Below are positions 5,747 through 11,423 of a stretch of DNA of 11,423 nucleotides, piece after piece. The position numbers and the translations under genes were made by a program. How positions within the stretch are numbered: the stretch's first letter is position 1; the number at the start of each line of letters is the position of its first letter. The notes beneath the pieces are model-generated. The model was given only the letters and a program-made list of their open reading frames with translations, did not search any database and had not been told where the DNA came from. Source of the stretch: Holosporales bacterium (GTDB lineage: Bacteria > Pseudomonadota > Alphaproteobacteria > UBA3830 > JAIRMZ01); NCBI GenBank assembly GCA_031255325.1, contig JAIRST010000049.1:1-11423 (forward strand), in the 5' to 3' direction.

Positions 5747-6913
5747 ATGAACGTTACCCCTCCTCTTGCTCTTTATTTTCATTGGCCGTTTTGTTTGTCA
5801 AAATGCGCCTATTGTGCCTTTAACAGTGTAGCCTCCCCTCCCCTCCCCTTTGTTGAAGAGAAACAATGGGTGCAGGCGCTTATCGTGTCTTTTGATTGGC
5901 ACGTTCAACATATCCTGCAGAATCGCGCACCGTTCTACGCCATCCAATCTATTTTCTTTGGAGGTGGTACACCTTCATTATTACACCCTGAATCCATTTA
6001 TACTCTTATCAAACATGTGCGTACTCTGTGGCCTTTTGATTTAAAAGCCACAGAAATTACTTTAGAAGCCAATCCAGATACCCTAACAGCAGACCGTCTT
6101 ATCTCTTTCTTTGAAGCGGGAATCAACCGACTTTCTTTAGGTGTTCAAGCTTTAAATAACGCTGATTTAGCCCATTTGGGACGGACACATTCTTTAGAGC
6201 GTGCTCTACAGGTTATTTCGTGGATTTCAAAAGTATTTGCGAATTATAATTTAGATTTTATCTATAAACGTCCTGGGCAATCTCTTAAAATGTGGGAAAC
6301 AGAGCTTGAGCAAATCTGCACCTTTAACAGTCCACATCTTTCTTTATATGAATTAACCATCGAGCCAGGAACGCCTCTTGCAGATCCCATGAAGAAATTT
6401 TCCGTAAAAACAGAGCGTTTTCTGGAGACAACGTTACGCTTTATGCAAAAGAAAGGATATAGTGCTTATGAAATATCTAATTTTTGCCGACCTCACCATG
6501 CGTGCGCGCATAATTTAGCTTACTGGCACTATCAAGAATATTTGGGGATTGGTCCTGGCACCCACAGTCGCATTGGACAAAGATCGGAAAGAACTGCTTT
6601 TACAGCACTTTCTGATTTACACAAGTGGCGTATTTCCGTTGCCGACACAGGAGGCATCGCCACCACAACGCCTCTTTCTTCAAAAGAGCGTCTCATCGAG
6701 CACCTTCTGATGGGACTGAGATTAGAGGAGGGAATTTCTTGGCATCAATTAGAGGATAATGCCGGAACATCGTATGTTGATACGCTTTGTGCTTCATCAC
6801 ACTTCAAAATGCTTCAAGAAAAAAATATTCTTATCGTCACACAAAATGGTATAAAAGCATCGCACCAAGGGCGCCTCCAAATAGATGCGATTGTGGACTA
6901 TTTGAATATTTAA
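5747..6913 (+). CDS. hemW: Radical SAM haem chaperone HemW (HemN-like family)
   Basis: A 388-residue radical SAM protein. Cys16, Cys20 and Cys23 (CLSKCAYCAF) bind the 4Fe-4S cluster. GGGTPSLL (about residues 69-76) is the SAM-contacting glycine motif. Further HemW/HemN landmarks are EANPDTL, RLSLGVQALN, the IY.RPGQS strand, SLYELTIEPGT, YEISNF and LGIGPGTHSRIG. HemW is a haem-binding protein thought to deliver haem to respiratory enzymes; older annotations call it an oxygen-independent coproporphyrinogen oxidase. The length fits when translation starts at ATG 5747; the 38 codons open upstream (Leu/Ser-rich) have no family counterpart. No Shine-Dalgarno precedes 5747. The usual GRPGQ or ARPGQ reads KRPGQ here. 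A C-rich pentanucleotide repeat lies at codons 29-34. It converges on tdk. Confidence 0.93.
   Translation: MNVTPPLALYFHWPFCLSKCAYCAFNSVASPPLPFVEEKQWVQALIVSFDWHVQHILQNRAPFYAIQSIFFGGGTPSLLHPESIYTLIKHVRTLWPFDLKATEITLEANPDTLTADRLISFFEAGINRLSLGVQALNNADLAHLGRTHSLERALQVISWISKVFANYNLDFIYKRPGQSLKMWETELEQICTFNSPHLSLYELTIEPGTPLADPMKKFSVKTERFLETTLRFMQKKGYSAYEISNFCRPHHACAHNLAYWHYQEYLGIGPGTHSRIGQRSERTAFTALSDLHKWRISVADTGGIATTTPLSSKERLIEHLLMGLRLEEGISWHQLEDNAGTSYVDTLCASSHFKMLQEKNILIVTQNGIKASHQGRLQIDAIVDYLNI
5832..5849 (+). repeat. TCCCC tandem repeat inside hemW
   Basis: CC followed by three exact copies of TCCCC (5834-5848) and a T. It encodes SPPLPF just after the cluster-binding motif of HemW. The opposite strand reads GGGGAGGGGAGGGGAGG, four G-runs, which is G-quadruplex-prone in an otherwise AT-rich region. 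The unit is 5 bp, so gain or loss of a copy would shift the reading frame. Confidence 0.75.
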
Positions 6914-6941
6914 TTTTAAAAAATTAACACATTATTGGAGG

Positions 6942-6971
6942 CTATTGGGAGTCAATAGAATTTTTCTTTTT
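6942..6971 (+). terminator. Possible intrinsic terminator of hemW
   Basis: CTATTG (6942-6947) pairs with CAATAG (6953-6958) around GGAGT, followed by AATTTTTCTTTTT. It overlaps the last codons of the convergent tdk. The stem is short and AT-rich, so strength is doubtful. Just before it an all-AT palindrome, TTAATTTT/AAAATTAA (6910-6927), overlaps the hemW stop and could help termination from either direction. Confidence 0.45.
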
Positions 6972-7557
6972 GAGAATTTGAGAGGTTCACAGAACATTTG
7001 AAATGCTGGCGGCAAACAGCAATATAACGCTCGTTTCCGCCGATTTCAATTTGCTCCCCCTCACGCACGGGATTCCCTTTGGCATCTAAACGCATATTCA
7101 TGCACGCCTTGTGACCACAAAAACATATGGTCTTCAACTCAACAAGCACGTCCGCTAAGGTTAGCAAACGGGCGCTACCTTCGAAAAGTTCTCCTTGGAA
7201 ATCTGAACGTAACCCATAAGTTAATACAGGAATATGTTGGCGATCAACAACCTCTGAAAGAGCGTCCACTTGCTGCCGTATTAAAAATTGTGCTTCATCA
7301 ATAAAAACGCACGCAACAGGCTCTCGCGCATGCACCTCTTTTATATAGGTATAAAAATCAAAATTCTTTTCAAAAGAATATGCTTTTTCCGTCAACCCAA
7401 TCCGTGAAGAAATTTCACCTTTTGCGTGACGCGTGTCTATAGCGGGCGTAAACAGTAATGTATGCATCCCGCGTTCTTTATAATTATATGCTGATTGCAG
7501 TAAGAGGGTCGTTTTCCCTGCATTCATGGCCGCATAATAAAAATAGAATTTTGCCAC
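6952..7557 (-). CDS. tdk: Thymidine kinase (type II)
   Basis: A 201-residue type II thymidine kinase that phosphorylates thymidine to dTMP with ATP in nucleoside salvage. The Walker A loop is MNAGKTT with Lys15. FIDEAQF holds the metal and catalytic acids Asp87 and Glu88. The structural zinc ligands are Cys145, Cys147, Cys182 and His185 (CFCGHKA.. and CRQHF). GEQIEIGGNERY is the thymidine-binding lasso. Motif spacing matches E. coli Tdk as I remember it. The start is GTG at 7557, directly abutting the TAG stop of infC with no ribosome site of its own, so translation is probably coupled to infC. An ATG at codon 11 is inside the Walker A and cannot be the start. The C-terminus is a short Lys/Ser tail. 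Confidence 0.95.
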   Translation of the reverse strand: MAKFYFYYAAMNAGKTTLLLQSAYNYKERGMHTLLFTPAIDTRHAKGEISSRIGLTEKAYSFEKNFDFYTYIKEVHAREPVACVFIDEAQFLIRQQVDALSEVVDRQHIPVLTYGLRSDFQGELFEGSARLLTLADVLVELKTICFCGHKACMNMRLDAKGNPVREGEQIEIGGNERYIAVCRQHFKCSVNLSNSQKEKFY

Positions 7558-8130
7558 CTATGCTTTGAGCTTGGCAGAACTTACAATCATCAACATACTT
7601 CGTCCTTCCAGTTGTGGAGTTTGGTCGACTTTCGCTAAAGAACCCAGCTCATCCTTGACACGATTCAACAAGCTAGCGCCTAGCTCTTGATGCGCCATTT
7701 CGCGTCCCCTAAATCGTAAAGAAATTTTTACTTTGTTATCAGCCTCAAGAAACTTACGCATACTTGTAAGTTTCACTTTGAAATCATGCTCACCAATTGT
7801 GGGTGTTAGCTTTACTTCCTTTACTTCAACAACATGCTGTTTTTTCTTTGCTTCTGCACGACGCTTTTGGTTTTCGTAACGGAACTTTCCATAGTCTAAA
7901 ATTTTACATACAGGAGGCTCAGCATTAGGAGAAATTTCTACAAGGTCAAGCCCTGCAGCACCTGCCTTTTCCAAAGCTTTCCAACGGTTTACGATACCGA
8001 GCATTTCTCCCTCTGGGCCAACAAGCCTAACATCCCGCGCTAAAATGGCTTGATTGACACGATACTCCCCAGGCACTAGGGACACTTTTAAACCTTTATT
8101 TACAGTTACGATCACTCTTTCTTTCTCCAC
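7558..8130 (-). CDS. infC: Translation initiation factor IF-3
   Basis: A 190-residue IF-3, which binds the 30S subunit, blocks premature 50S joining and checks the start codon and initiator tRNA. The N-domain begins near residue 22 (EYRVNQAILARDVRLVGPEGE) and contains the conserved CKILDYGKFRYE (75-86). A Lys/Arg-rich linker follows, then the C-domain (KEVKLTPTIGEHDFKVK, then RFRGREMAH). No ATG occurs before codon 43. The GTG at 8130, 5 nt after GAGG, gives the full frame; GTG 8115 after GGAG is an alternative. The next gene is tdk, not rpmI-rplT as in many bacteria. About 70 nt upstream lies a perfect short palindrome (8196-8209). Confidence 0.95.
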   Translation of the reverse strand: MEKERVIVTVNKGLKVSLVPGEYRVNQAILARDVRLVGPEGEMLGIVNRWKALEKAGAAGLDLVEISPNAEPPVCKILDYGKFRYENQKRRAEAKKKQHVVEVKEVKLTPTIGEHDFKVKLTSMRKFLEADNKVKISLRFRGREMAHQELGASLLNRVKDELGSLAKVDQTPQLEGRSMLMIVSSAKLKA

Positions 8131-8374
8131 CCTGACCTCATTTAAAACGAAACAGCCCTATGTTATAGGATTTATACTATCCCCTCAATTCTTACGGTAG
8201 AAATCTACCTACATAAAGAAAACACAAAGCTATATGTGTATCAATTCCCTTTTCTTGAGAGATGGAACTCTTTCTACTTTTTTCATATTTTCATAAAAAG
8301 TTGGTAGTCGGGTAAGAATTAAGCATTAGACTTTAGTAAAAATACAAAAGCTATATTGAAAAACACGAGATAAA

Positions 8375-8623
8375 ATGAAATCAGTGACGGCTGGAAACAG
8401 TCTCAATAGCTATACGCCTCCTGTATAATTTATGCTATACTGGTTTTTTTATAGAAAGTATAGGGATAGACACTTAAGAAAATTCAACAGTATACTCAAA
8501 GAGCCTTTTCATCTCTTTTTTAAAAAACGTGAAGGGCAATTCAATATGAGCATCCAACGATTGCTGCTCTACAATTTGAAAAATTACAAAATATTCTACC
8601 GACGTCTCGCCTGCTCGCTCTAA
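8375..8623 (+). pseudogene. Possible decayed ORF of unknown function
   Basis: A frame from ATG 8375 reads 17 codons (MKSVTAGNSLNSYTPPV), stops at TAA 8426, and continues in the same frame from ATG 8432 for 63 codons. The second part is basic and aromatic (FFYRKYRDRHLRKFN, later KKREGQFNMSIQRLLL). A neighbouring frame from about 8542 also reads coding-like (EHPTIAALQFEKLQNILP). Such overlapping partial signals fit a frameshifted gene, but the region is AT-rich and chance is a fair alternative. No ribosome site precedes ATG 8432, which lies within a -10-like sequence. The family is not recognised. Confidence 0.22.
8409..8463. repeat. GCTATAC / GTATAG inverted-repeat cluster
   Basis: GCTATAC occurs at 8409-8415 and 8434-8440. 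Each is followed by its inverse: GTATA at 8423-8427 and AGTATAG at 8457-8463. CTATACT (8435-8441) and AGTATAG form a perfect 7-bp stem around a T-rich loop. The unit TGCTATACT (8433-8441) also resembles an extended -10. It may be a protein-binding site or a promoter with symmetry by chance. Confidence 0.35.
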
Positions 8624-8626
8624 AAC

Positions 8627-9604
8627 TTAAATGGGCATTGTCACCATCAAACGGACTACCCACCCTTTTGTTTCTATAAAAGCCTTTACTGTATGAGAAA
8701 AAATCGCATCAACTATAGTTCCACCTCGAGGACCGAGTTTTACCTTTTGATCTCGACATTTGATATCACTCATCTGACTATAAGACATTCTATAATCCCC
8801 TTCCAAACGTAACGAAAAAGATTTTATCTTTTTTTCTATTCCTATTCCCAAAACAGGAACCATTTTAAATAACTTTATATTCCTTGTCTTCTGCTCTGAA
8901 GGATCTTCCTCCCAGCTAAACTCTATACCTAAATTACAAATGCCTCCTCTGCCATAAATTAATACATCTAACCATTCATTATAAAGCCCCATCCTTGCAG
9001 CGAAAGTTACTCCCTTTCCATTTCGCTTTAGTTGAACATTCCCAGCTCCTATTGCCTCATCGAACTTAAATTGACTTCCATCAGTGCCGGATTGTATCCC
9101 ATCTCCTGTAAGATCGCAATTTAACTCTATGCCTGCATAAAGGTCATGAAAGGATATTCCCCAACCGACAGTTACGTCCCCTATTATTTTTTTCTGCAAG
9201 GTTCCAATTATTTTTTCATTTATAGCTCCTTCTGCACCCCCTCCTATGACATCGAAAGAAGAATTAGTCTTTATCTGAGTAATCTTTGTAACTCTTAAGG
9301 CCGCTATATCTCCAAGAAAGCTCATACGCCTGACACTATCGCTACCTCTATCGTAGTTGACAGCAGAAAAATTCGGACTATCGAAATTATGTTCTGTATT
9401 AGTGACACTATCAGTCGAGAAAGTACCTCCAACTCCGACTCCTATATAAAATCCATCAAACAGATTTATAACGTTTGTTTTGTCAGGAACGGTTATAGGT
9501 TTCGAAGGGGCGAGGCTATAGATATCCGCTTTCCCTGACGAACAAAGAAACAAACATCCTACACTTACAAAAAGCAGCTTTTTCATATCTCTTTTTAAAA
9601 CCAT
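8627..9604 (-). CDS. Predicted outer-membrane beta-barrel protein, unknown function
   Basis: About 325 residues with an N-terminal signal peptide: basic MVLKRDMKK, hydrophobic LLFVSVGCLFLCSSG, and probable cleavage after GKA before DIYSLAP. The mature part starts FDGFYIGVGVGGTFS, a pattern common at the first strand of bacterial surface barrels. It continues with alternating polar and hydrophobic strands rich in Gly (GDVTVGWGISF, YAGIELNC, FAARMGLYN, VLIYGRGG, FSLRLEGDYRMSY) and ends in WVVRLMVTMPI. A barrel is inferred from this pattern; no family is named and no ligand can be guessed. I chose ATG 9604 because AGGAG lies 7 nt upstream. ATG 9610 is too close to that site; ATG 9586 would give the minimal signal peptide MKKLLFV. 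It is monocistronic with its own promoter. No clear terminator follows. Confidence 0.75.
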   Translation of the reverse strand: MVLKRDMKKLLFVSVGCLFLCSSGKADIYSLAPSKPITVPDKTNVINLFDGFYIGVGVGGTFSTDSVTNTEHNFDSPNFSAVNYDRGSDSVRRMSFLGDIAALRVTKITQIKTNSSFDVIGGGAEGAINEKIIGTLQKKIIGDVTVGWGISFHDLYAGIELNCDLTGDGIQSGTDGSQFKFDEAIGAGNVQLKRNGKGVTFAARMGLYNEWLDVLIYGRGGICNLGIEFSWEEDPSEQKTRNIKLFKMVPVLGIGIEKKIKSFSLRLEGDYRMSYSQMSDIKCRDQKVKLGPRGGTIVDAIFSHTVKAFIETKGWVVRLMVTMPI

Positions 9605-9624
9605 TATCATGCTCCTCGCCCTTT

Positions 9625-9633
9625 ATTATATCA
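9625..9633 (-). promoter_or_regulatory. Extended -10 promoter of the barrel protein gene
   Basis: On the minus strand TGA followed by a perfect TATAAT (9630-9625). The 17-bp spacer upstream is A/T-only apart from its last bases, and the -35 (TTCCTT) is poor. The predicted start near 9618 leaves a leader of about 14 nt that is just long enough for the GAGGAG ribosome site. Confidence 0.55.
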
Positions 9634-9802
9634 AAATTTTTATTTTTAAGGAACAACATGCTGTATAATAAATAATTAAAATTTGAAGGATGGGGAAAGA
9701 GCAGTAGGAGCAGGATGCAAAAGCATATTACAGGATGCGGGATTACCCAATAAATAAAGGTATATACAAATATTCTTGTAACTCACCCTTATATATTAAC
9801 TG

Positions 9803-9834
9803 ATAGGTTCGCCTATAGGCCAGGGTGTCGACAC
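9803..9834. repeat. Cluster of three small palindromes
   Basis: Within 32 bp lie ATAGG-TTCG-CCTAT (9803-9816, a UUCG-capped hairpin), the perfect 10-bp palindrome GCCTATAGGC (9811-9820), and the perfect 10-bp palindrome GTGTCGACAC (9825-9834). The two 10-mers are 14 bp apart centre to centre. The cluster is 34-65 nt past the 3' end of tRNA-Ala, without a T-run, so it may act in 3' processing or bind a protein. The 170 bases before it (9634-9802) hold only AT-rich sequence and short broken frames. Confidence 0.5.
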
Positions 9835-9867
9835 TCCATTGCAACGACATGAGACCCTTGCTTTCCT

Positions 9868-9943
<76 letters not shown>

Positions 9944-9952
9944 ACCCTGTTT

Positions 9953-9982
9953 CTTTTACGACGGGTAAGGGGGATCTGGCAA
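9953..9982 (-). promoter_or_regulatory. tRNA-Ala promoter inside the small upstream gene
   Basis: On the minus strand TTGCCA (9982-9977, 5 of 6), an 18-bp spacer, then TAAAAG (9958-9953). The start would fall at about 9946, two or three bases before the mature tRNA. The -35 and spacer lie in the last codons of the small ORF and the -10 contains its TAA stop. There is no other room for a tRNA-specific promoter. Confidence 0.42.
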
Positions 9983-10138
9983 GTCTTTCCCTTTCTGCTT
10001 CTTCTGCAGCTCAGGATACGCCGATTTGCGTCGACCCAAGGGCTTCATTTGAAGTGTTTGCTCCCTAGATTGCGCAGAATCCTGTTTGGGCCATTTCTTC
10101 CTATGGCGATAGTCGTCAAGATGAACAATTGTCCCCAT
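9956..10138 (-). CDS. Small basic protein of unknown function (60 aa)
   Basis: A 60-residue, strongly basic, hydrophilic protein starting MGTIVHLDDYRHRKKW, with many Lys, Arg and Gln in the middle and a Pro-rich end (LPDPPYPS). There is no signal or membrane segment. The start ATG at 10138 has an excellent ribosome site (GGAAGGA, 7 nt away), which with its protein-like composition is the main reason to accept it. Short proteins opening with a V-I/V-H-L/I-D-D-Y-R pattern are familiar as uncharacterised ORFs in Alphaproteobacteria, from memory. It is divergent from map and lies 12 nt upstream of tRNA-Ala, so read-through into the tRNA is possible. No function is proposed. Confidence 0.62.
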   Translation of the reverse strand: MGTIVHLDDYRHRKKWPKQDSAQSREQTLQMKPLGRRKSAYPELQKKQKGKDLPDPPYPS

Positions 10139-10215
10139 GTTCTTGTCCTTCCGTTTACAATCTCATTAAGCATACAAAAAGAAAGTAAAAAATTGCTTTA
10201 AACGTTCTTTATCAG

Positions 10216-10244
10216 TAGGCATATACTCAATATTGCTCTATAAT
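10216..10244 (+). promoter_or_regulatory. map promoter
   Basis: TAGGCA (10216-10221, 4 of 6), a 17-bp spacer, and a perfect TATAAT (10239-10244). The predicted transcription start, 6-8 nt downstream, falls at 10250-10252, on or next to the map ATG at 10252. The mRNA would therefore have no 5' leader. Confidence 0.55.
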
Positions 10245-10251
10245 TATGCTC

Positions 10252-11064
10252 ATGGAGATAATTCCCCGCTATACTGTTGCTGATTTTGCTGCTATGCGCA
10301 AAGCAGGAGCCTTAGCCGCTCATGTGCTTGACTTCATTACACCACACGTTATCGCTGGCGTGACAACGCAAGCGCTTAATGACCTCTGTCATGAAGAAAC
10401 AGTACATTGCGGAGGGCAATCGGCCACTCTTAACTATAAAGGATACCCAAAAGCAACGTGTATTTCTCTTAATCATGTTGTGTGCCACGGTATTCCTTCT
10501 GATCGAAAGCTTGTAAAAGGAGATCTTCTCAACATAGATGTCACCGTTATTTTAGACGGATGGTTTGGGGATACCAGCCGCATGTTCTATGTGGGGACAC
10601 CTTCGGTCAAAGCACGAAACCTGACGGAAATAACATACCACGCCTTAATGCGGGCAATAGCTTGCGTTCGACCAGGAGCCACCCTTGGCGATATCGGCGC
10701 TTGTATTCAACATCTTGTGGAGCCAGCGGGTTATTCCGTGGTGCGTGATTTTTGTGGGCATGGTATTGGGCGCGTCTTTCATGATGCTCCAACAATTTTG
10801 CATTATGGAAAAGAAGGAACGGGGAGTGTTTTGCAACCTGGAATGATCTTCACTATCGAACCTATGATCAATACAGGTACCCACGAAATTAAGATTTTGA
10901 GTGACGGATGGACAGCCGTAACACGCGACAGAGGCTTATCCGCCCAGTTCGAACATACTATTGGCGTTACAGAAACTTCTGTAGAAATCTTTACTCTTTC
11001 TAGCAAGGGATATACATATCCTCCGTACGCAGGAGCGAAAACATGCACAAGGAGCCAGAGTTAA
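10252..11064 (+). CDS. map: Methionine aminopeptidase, type I
   Basis: About 270 residues of the pita-bread metallopeptidase that removes the initiator Met from new proteins. Counting from ATG 10252, the metal ligands are Asp96 (NIDVTV), Asp107 (FGDTSR), His170 (GHGIGR), Glu203 (TIEPM) and Glu234 (QFEHT), one less than the E. coli numbers throughout. His79 (VCHGIP) is the substrate-side His. There is no N-terminal zinc-finger extension. The end GYTYPPYAGAKTCTRSQS runs a little past the usual C-terminus and overlaps radC by 22 nt. ATG 10246 is an alternative start, but neither ATG has a Shine-Dalgarno and the promoter places the transcript start near 10252. Cotranscribed with radC, a pairing I recall from other Alphaproteobacteria. 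Confidence 0.95.
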   Translation: MEIIPRYTVADFAAMRKAGALAAHVLDFITPHVIAGVTTQALNDLCHEETVHCGGQSATLNYKGYPKATCISLNHVVCHGIPSDRKLVKGDLLNIDVTVILDGWFGDTSRMFYVGTPSVKARNLTEITYHALMRAIACVRPGATLGDIGACIQHLVEPAGYSVVRDFCGHGIGRVFHDAPTILHYGKEGTGSVLQPGMIFTIEPMINTGTHEIKILSDGWTAVTRDRGLSAQFEHTIGVTETSVEIFTLSSKGYTYPPYAGAKTCTRSQS

Positions 11065-11423
11065 AAAAGCCACATTATTTAGAACACCGTGAACGTCTTC
11101 GTCACCGTTTTGACGCAGGAACCAGTGTCTCTAATTATGAGCTATTGGAGCTATTGTTATTCTTAGCGCGTCCGCGGTGTGACACAAAGCCTATTGCAAA
11201 AGCTTTGTTAGAGCATTTCAGAAGTTTAAATGGAGTACTCGCAGCGCCAAAAGAACGCTTAAAGGAGATTCCTGATGTTGGCAATGTTTCTGTTCACGTT
11301 CTGAAACTCGTTTTAGCTGTTTTAGAAGCTATATTGTCTGAGCGGATCGTGAAACGTCCTATTTTTACATCTTGGCAGCATGTTATTGAGTATCTTCAAA
11401 CGAGCATGGGGTACCTCTCCGAA
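11043..11423 (+). CDS. radC: RadC family protein, N-terminal part only
   Basis: The first 127 residues of a RadC (JAB-domain) protein, cut by the window edge. HRERLRHRF, then YELLELLLFLARPRCDTKPIAKALL and the helix-hairpin-helix-like LKEIPDVGNVSVHVLKLV are family landmarks; the following KRPIFTSW..VIEYLQTSMGYL leads into the metal-binding JAB domain, which is off the window. RadC's role is uncertain: it was first linked to DNA repair, which later work questioned. The ATG at 11043 has AGGAG 7 nt upstream inside the end of map, so it is translated from the map transcript. Confidence 0.93.
   Translation, partial: MHKEPELKKPHYLEHRERLRHRFDAGTSVSNYELLELLLFLARPRCDTKPIAKALLEHFRSLNGVLAAPKERLKEIPDVGNVSVHVLKLVLAVLEAILSERIVKRPIFTSWQHVIEYLQTSMGYLSE

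Larger units (their letters stand above)
8131..8626. other. AT-rich spacer between infC and the barrel protein gene
   Basis: This 496-nt stretch has no gene I can firmly support. On the infC side it contains the palindrome GGTAGA-AA-TCTACC (8196-8209). On the minus strand a TATAAA-like -10 about 40 nt before infC is the nearest promoter candidate but has a poor -35. A GNRA-capped hairpin GGCTG-GAAA-CAGTC sits at 8389-8402. GTATA-type inverted repeats occupy 8409-8463. Open frames at 8375-8623 are described separately. No RNA gene was recognised. Confidence 0.5.

Noticed and set aside
10607..11048. Minus-strand frames inside map
   Set aside because: They are antisense to intact catalytic motifs of map and have no features of their own.

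Overview
The window is a housekeeping stretch of an AT-rich bacterial chromosome. The best guess is an Alphaproteobacterium with a reduced or host-associated lifestyle (Holosporales-like). Grounds: alpha-style RpoD regions 1.1/1.2, the map-radC pair, AT-rich spacers littered with gene debris, and isolated tRNA genes. This placement is inferred from remembered protein features, not from a search.

Layout. (1) 1-520: the 5' part of fabI (enoyl-ACP reductase, minus strand), divergent from tRNA-Gln(UUG). (2) 521-1126: no intact gene. It holds a degraded HAD-hydrolase pseudogene (minus), a nested inverted repeat just beyond its stop, and the likely terminator of the next operon. (3) 1127-5038 (minus): a tightly overlapped dnaG-rpoD-lptM operon. 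Genes overlap by 32 nt and 4 nt, and dnaG appears to start at TTG. (4) 5204-5280: tRNA-Arg(UCU), minus. (5) 5281-5746: debris and an orphan promoter ahead of hemW (5747-6913, plus). (6) 6952-8130: infC-tdk, minus, with TAG and GTG abutting and both genes on non-ATG starts. (7) 8131-8626: AT-rich spacer with palindromes and a possibly dying ORF. (8) 8627-9604: a secreted beta-barrel-like protein of unknown function, minus. (9) 9803-9943: a palindrome cluster and tRNA-Ala(GGC). (10) 9956-10138: a small basic protein whose 3' end seems to carry the tRNA-Ala promoter. (11) 10252-11423: map and the start of radC, plus.

Functionally the genes cover primer synthesis (dnaG), the primary sigma factor (rpoD), outer-membrane LPS-translocon maturation (lptM), translation initiation and N-terminal processing (infC, map), fatty-acid elongation (fabI), haem trafficking or coproporphyrinogen oxidase-like radical SAM chemistry (hemW), thymidine salvage (tdk) and a RadC-family protein. 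I see no defence system, prophage, IS element, CRISPR or secretion locus, and no convincing new multi-gene system. The most interesting signals are small: repeated TGn extended -10 promoters matched by a sigma factor that keeps the TGn-contacting residues; a putative leaderless map mRNA; lptM in the dnaG-rpoD operon; a tRNA promoter inside a small gene; and two or three fossil genes.
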